Assembly: GCA_902774815.1 (NCBI GenBank)
Contig: CACYJV010000011.1
Location: 124,001 to 188,000, forward strand
Origin: an uncultured Prevotellaceae bacterium
GTDB lineage: Bacteria; Bacteroidota; Bacteroidia; Bacteroidales; Bacteroidaceae
Direction of reading: 5' to 3'
DNA: 64,000 nucleotides
The position numbers and the translations under genes were made by a program. Positions 62,101-64,000 of the stretch are shown piece after piece; positions within the stretch are counted from its first letter, which is position 1, and each line of letters opens with the position of its first letter. A model generated the notes under the pieces. That model was not told the DNA's origin. It worked only from the letters and a program-made list of their open reading frames with translations, and searched no databases.

Positions 62101-63495
62101 TTATCCAAACAAAGCACGTAATGCTTCTTCCACTTTCCTTACAGGATGCAACTCGATTTTGTACTTGTCGCGTGCCAATCCCTGCATGTTATATTTAGGA
62201 ATGATGATGTGCGTGAACCCCAGTTTCTCGGCTTCGGCTATACGTTGTTCAATGCGGCTGACAGGGCGTACCTCTCCACTAAGGCCAACTTCGCCAGCCA
62301 TGCACCATCCGCTCTCGATAGGCGTGTCGACATTCGACGAGAGGACTGCTGCGATGACACTCAAATCCATTGCGAGGTCGGTCACGCGAAGCCCACCTGC
62401 AATGTTCAGGAAGACATCCTTCTGCATTAGCTTGAACCCAACGCGCTTCTCAAGAACCGCCAACAACATGTTGAGACGTCGCTGGTCAAAGCCTGTGGCC
62501 GAGCGTTGGGGCGTTCCATAAGCAGCACTTGATACGAGTGCCTGCGTCTCTACGAGGAAAGGCCGGACGCCTTCGATGGCCGAGGAGATGGCGATGCCCG
62601 AAAGTCCCTCATGATCCTGCGTCAGGAGCAACTCACTTGGGTTCGACACCTGCCGCAGTCCCGTCTGCTGCATCTCGTAGATGCCCAGTTCGCTAGTTGA
62701 ACCGAAACGGTTTTTAATGCTGCGCAGGATGCGATACATGTAGTGTTGGTCGCCCTCGAACTGAATCACTGTATCGACAATATGCTCCAAAATCTTCGGA
62801 CCAGCCAGCGAGCCTTCCTTGTTGATATGCCCAATCAGGATAACGGGAACGCCACTGGTCTTGGCAAAGCGGAGTAGGGCGGCAGCGCACTCGCGCACTT
62901 GGCTGATGCTGCCAGGCGAACTCTCCACTTCTTCCGTGGCAATGGTTTGTATGGAATCGACGACGACCAGCTGAGGCTGAACGTCACGAATATGGTCGAA
63001 GATGGCTTCGAGAGACGTCTCTGTCAGAATGAGCAGGTCTTCGTTGGCCGATCCGCAACCAAGCCTTTCGGCACGCATCTTCAGCTGGTGGGCGCTCTCC
63101 TCTCCGCTGACGTAGAGCACTTTTCGCCCTGTCATGCTGAGGATGGTCTGCAGCGTCAGCGTGCTCTTGCCTATGCCAGGCTCGCCTCCTAGCAAGACAA
63201 TGCTGCCAGGTACCAATCCGCCACCTAACACTCTGTCGAGTTCGGCATCGCCAGTACTCATGCGTTGTTCGTCTTTTGAGGAAATGTCGCGCAGCCTTAT
63301 AGGCTTGTTGTGGTTCGACGACATGGCCGAGCGCACTGACTGTGCAGCCGAGCGGGCTGCAGTTGTGCCCGTGTCGGCCGACACGCGTATCTCCTGAAAC
63401 GTGTTCCACTGCCCGCAGGAAGGGCATTTGCCAATCCATTTTGGTGACTCTTGCCCGCAATTTGAGCAGACATACATTGTCTTGTCTTTTGCCAT
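62101..63495 (-). CDS. radA: DNA repair protein RadA
   Basis: A 464-residue RecA-like ATPase that assists branch migration in recombination. An N-terminal zinc finger (Cys10, Cys13, Cys24, Cys27) is followed by the ATPase core with Walker A GEPGIGKST, Walker B VVVDSIQTI and the RadA-specific KNRFGSTSE motif. A C-terminal Lon-type domain contains AGGLRVTDLAMDLSV and GEVGLSGEVRPV. Length is normal. The -7 element lies only seven bases before the ATG. Confidence 0.96.
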   Translation of the reverse strand: MAKDKTMYVCSNCGQESPKWIGKCPSCGQWNTFQEIRVSADTGTTAARSAAQSVRSAMSSNHNKPIRLRDISSKDEQRMSTGDAELDRVLGGGLVPGSIVLLGGEPGIGKSTLTLQTILSMTGRKVLYVSGEESAHQLKMRAERLGCGSANEDLLILTETSLEAIFDHIRDVQPQLVVVDSIQTIATEEVESSPGSISQVRECAAALLRFAKTSGVPVILIGHINKEGSLAGPKILEHIVDTVIQFEGDQHYMYRILRSIKNRFGSTSELGIYEMQQTGLRQVSNPSELLLTQDHEGLSGIAISSAIEGVRPFLVETQALVSSAAYGTPQRSATGFDQRRLNMLLAVLEKRVGFKLMQKDVFLNIAGGLRVTDLAMDLSVIAAVLSSNVDTPIESGWCMAGEVGLSGEVRPVSRIEQRIAEAEKLGFTHIIIPKYNMQGLARDKYKIELHPVRKVEEALRALFG

Positions 63496-63502
63496 AGTGT
63501 GG

Positions 63503-63533
63503 CAAAGGTACGAATAAAAGTTGATAATTCAAA
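63503..63533 (-). promoter_or_regulatory. Promoter of radA
   Basis: On the minus strand TTTG (63530-63533), a 19-base spacer and TACCTTTG (63503-63510), ending seven bases before the ATG. The mRNA should be leaderless or nearly so. Confidence 0.7.
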
Positions 63534-63553
63534 GTTGAAAGTTGAAAGTTTTA
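63525..63553. repeat. GTTGAAA heptad satellite
   Basis: Imperfect tandem copies of AAAGTTG/GTTGAAA overlap the upstream part of the radA promoter. It is similar in kind to the GTTAAAG repeats at 38.0 and 42.1 kb. Confidence 0.5.
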
Positions 63554-63576
63554 GTGCTCAGTTCATTTTTTTTTCG

Positions 63577-63584
63577 TACTTTTG
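63577..63584 (+). promoter_or_regulatory. -7 element TACTTTTG for the edge lipoprotein gene
   Basis: TACTTTTG, 34 bases before the GTG at 63619. It is divergent from radA. Confidence 0.6.
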
Positions 63585-63618
63585 CAGAAAAATAGAAGGC
63601 TAACTTATTCGATAAGAC

Positions 63619-64000
63619 GTGAAAATAATTAAGATACTCCTGCTGGGCTGTTGCGTTATGAGCCTGTGGTGCTGTGGACAGTCGGAAGAGACGCGCCGAA
63701 GACTGTCCAGGGCTGAGCGTGCCAGACTGAAGACAGAGGACTCTTTGGCGCTGAAAATTGCCGTGTTACCCACGATTGACGCGCTGCCGTTGTTCGTTGC
63801 TAAGGAGCGGCGCCTGTTTGATACGCTTCACGTAGACGTTCGACTGAAGGCTTGGAAAGCCCAGATGGATGTTGACACAGCCCTTGTCGGGGGAAGCGTT
63901 GAAGGCGGCGTGACGGATCTGGTACGCGTGGAACGCATGCAACGGCGTGGCACTATGTTCCGTTGCTGGGCTACTCCTTTGCATTGGCAGCTTGTCACAA
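63619..64000 (+). CDS. Substrate-binding lipoprotein, partial (cut by window end)
   Basis: An open frame from GTG 63619 runs off the right edge (127 complete codons visible). The N terminus is a lipoprotein signal (VKIIKILLLGCCVMSLWCCG). A charged linker follows, and then a segment LKIAVLPTIDALPLFVAKERRLFD with LVGGSVEGGVTDLVR. That pattern, a beta strand followed by PLFVAKE and a later loop binding motif, is the start of an NMT1/SsuA-type periplasmic substrate-binding protein. The ligand cannot be read from this fragment. A -7 promoter element lies 34 bases upstream. Confidence 0.7.
   Translation, partial: MKIIKILLLGCCVMSLWCCGQSEETRRRLSRAERARLKTEDSLALKIAVLPTIDALPLFVAKERRLFDTLHVDVRLKAWKAQMDVDTALVGGSVEGGVTDLVRVERMQRRGTMFRCWATPLHWQLVT

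Overview
This window comes from a Bacteroidales chromosome and most resembles Prevotella or a close relative. The evidence is indirect but consistent: UPF0126/TRIC, DUF4105, DUF4491 and DUF3298 families, a Rho factor with a long extra segment, a short (287-residue) primary sigma factor, a reverse rubrerythrin, and many start sites preceded by the Bacteroidetes -7 element TAnnTTTG, in several cases with TTTG 19-20 bases upstream. Shine-Dalgarno sequences are mostly absent and leaders are A-rich. I see no rRNA, tRNA, CRISPR array, prophage or intact insertion sequence. The gene set is mainly core chromosome with a few accessory cassettes.

Layout. 0-7 kb: envelope genes (DUF4105 protein, an outer-membrane beta-barrel, LptC, a CorC/HlyC-type protein, a PpiD/SurA-like chaperone). 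7.1-8.1 kb: a gene-free convergent interval holding three different repeat elements. 8.1-15 kb: an acidic-tailed unknown protein, rarA, a hydroxyacid dehydrogenase, a TRIC channel, rlmH, DUF4491 and a phosphoglucomutase/phosphomannomutase split by a frameshift. 15-20 kb (minus strand): a PqqD-like / S26 peptidase / HprK-like kinase cassette, a secreted basic protein, the primary sigma factor and HtrA. 20.7-23.7 kb: two tandem anaerobic C4-dicarboxylate transporters. 23.8-30 kb: an MltF-like transglycosylase, then a minus-strand operon of proS, a DUF3298 lipoprotein, rsmG, a metallo-hydrolase, ruvC and an unknown. 30-32 kb: a 51-residue glycine-zipper peptide next to its full-length OmpA-type paralogue, then mtgA. 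32-39 kb: an AraC regulator divergent from a TolC-HlyD-ABC-permease-permease export operon. 39.5-47.5 kb: uvrD/pcrA, rho, rpsA, pfkA. 47.8-53.5 kb: hexuronate catabolism (uxaB, uxuB, uxuA) with a secreted nucleotide-pyrophosphatase-like gene. 53.6-61 kb: HTH regulator, M49 peptidase, DNA-alkylation-repair protein, Fur, purA, hisS and a pectin-related esterase with a truncated second domain. 61.4-64 kb: rubrerythrin, radA and the start of a substrate-binding lipoprotein cut by the window edge.

How the genes fit together. The uronate genes convert tagaturonate to altronate and fructuronate to 2-keto-3-deoxygluconate, in keeping with pectin or glucuronoxylan use. The esterase at 60 kb acts on the same kind of substrate. 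The Dcu pair fits fumarate/succinate exchange during anaerobic growth.

The least expected signals lie outside the genes. At least five intergenic intervals downstream of plus-strand genes carry a degenerate tandem array of about 22-bp units with an AGCAnTGCT-like core. A sixth interval carries a different 22-bp array built from TACC-N8-GGTA palindromes. There are also a 147-bp and a 126-bp inverted-repeat element and a dispersed GTTAAAG heptad element. Several repair or recombination genes (uvrD, radA, rarA) have a promoter -7 element only 6-10 bases from the start codon, which implies leaderless or nearly leaderless mRNAs.
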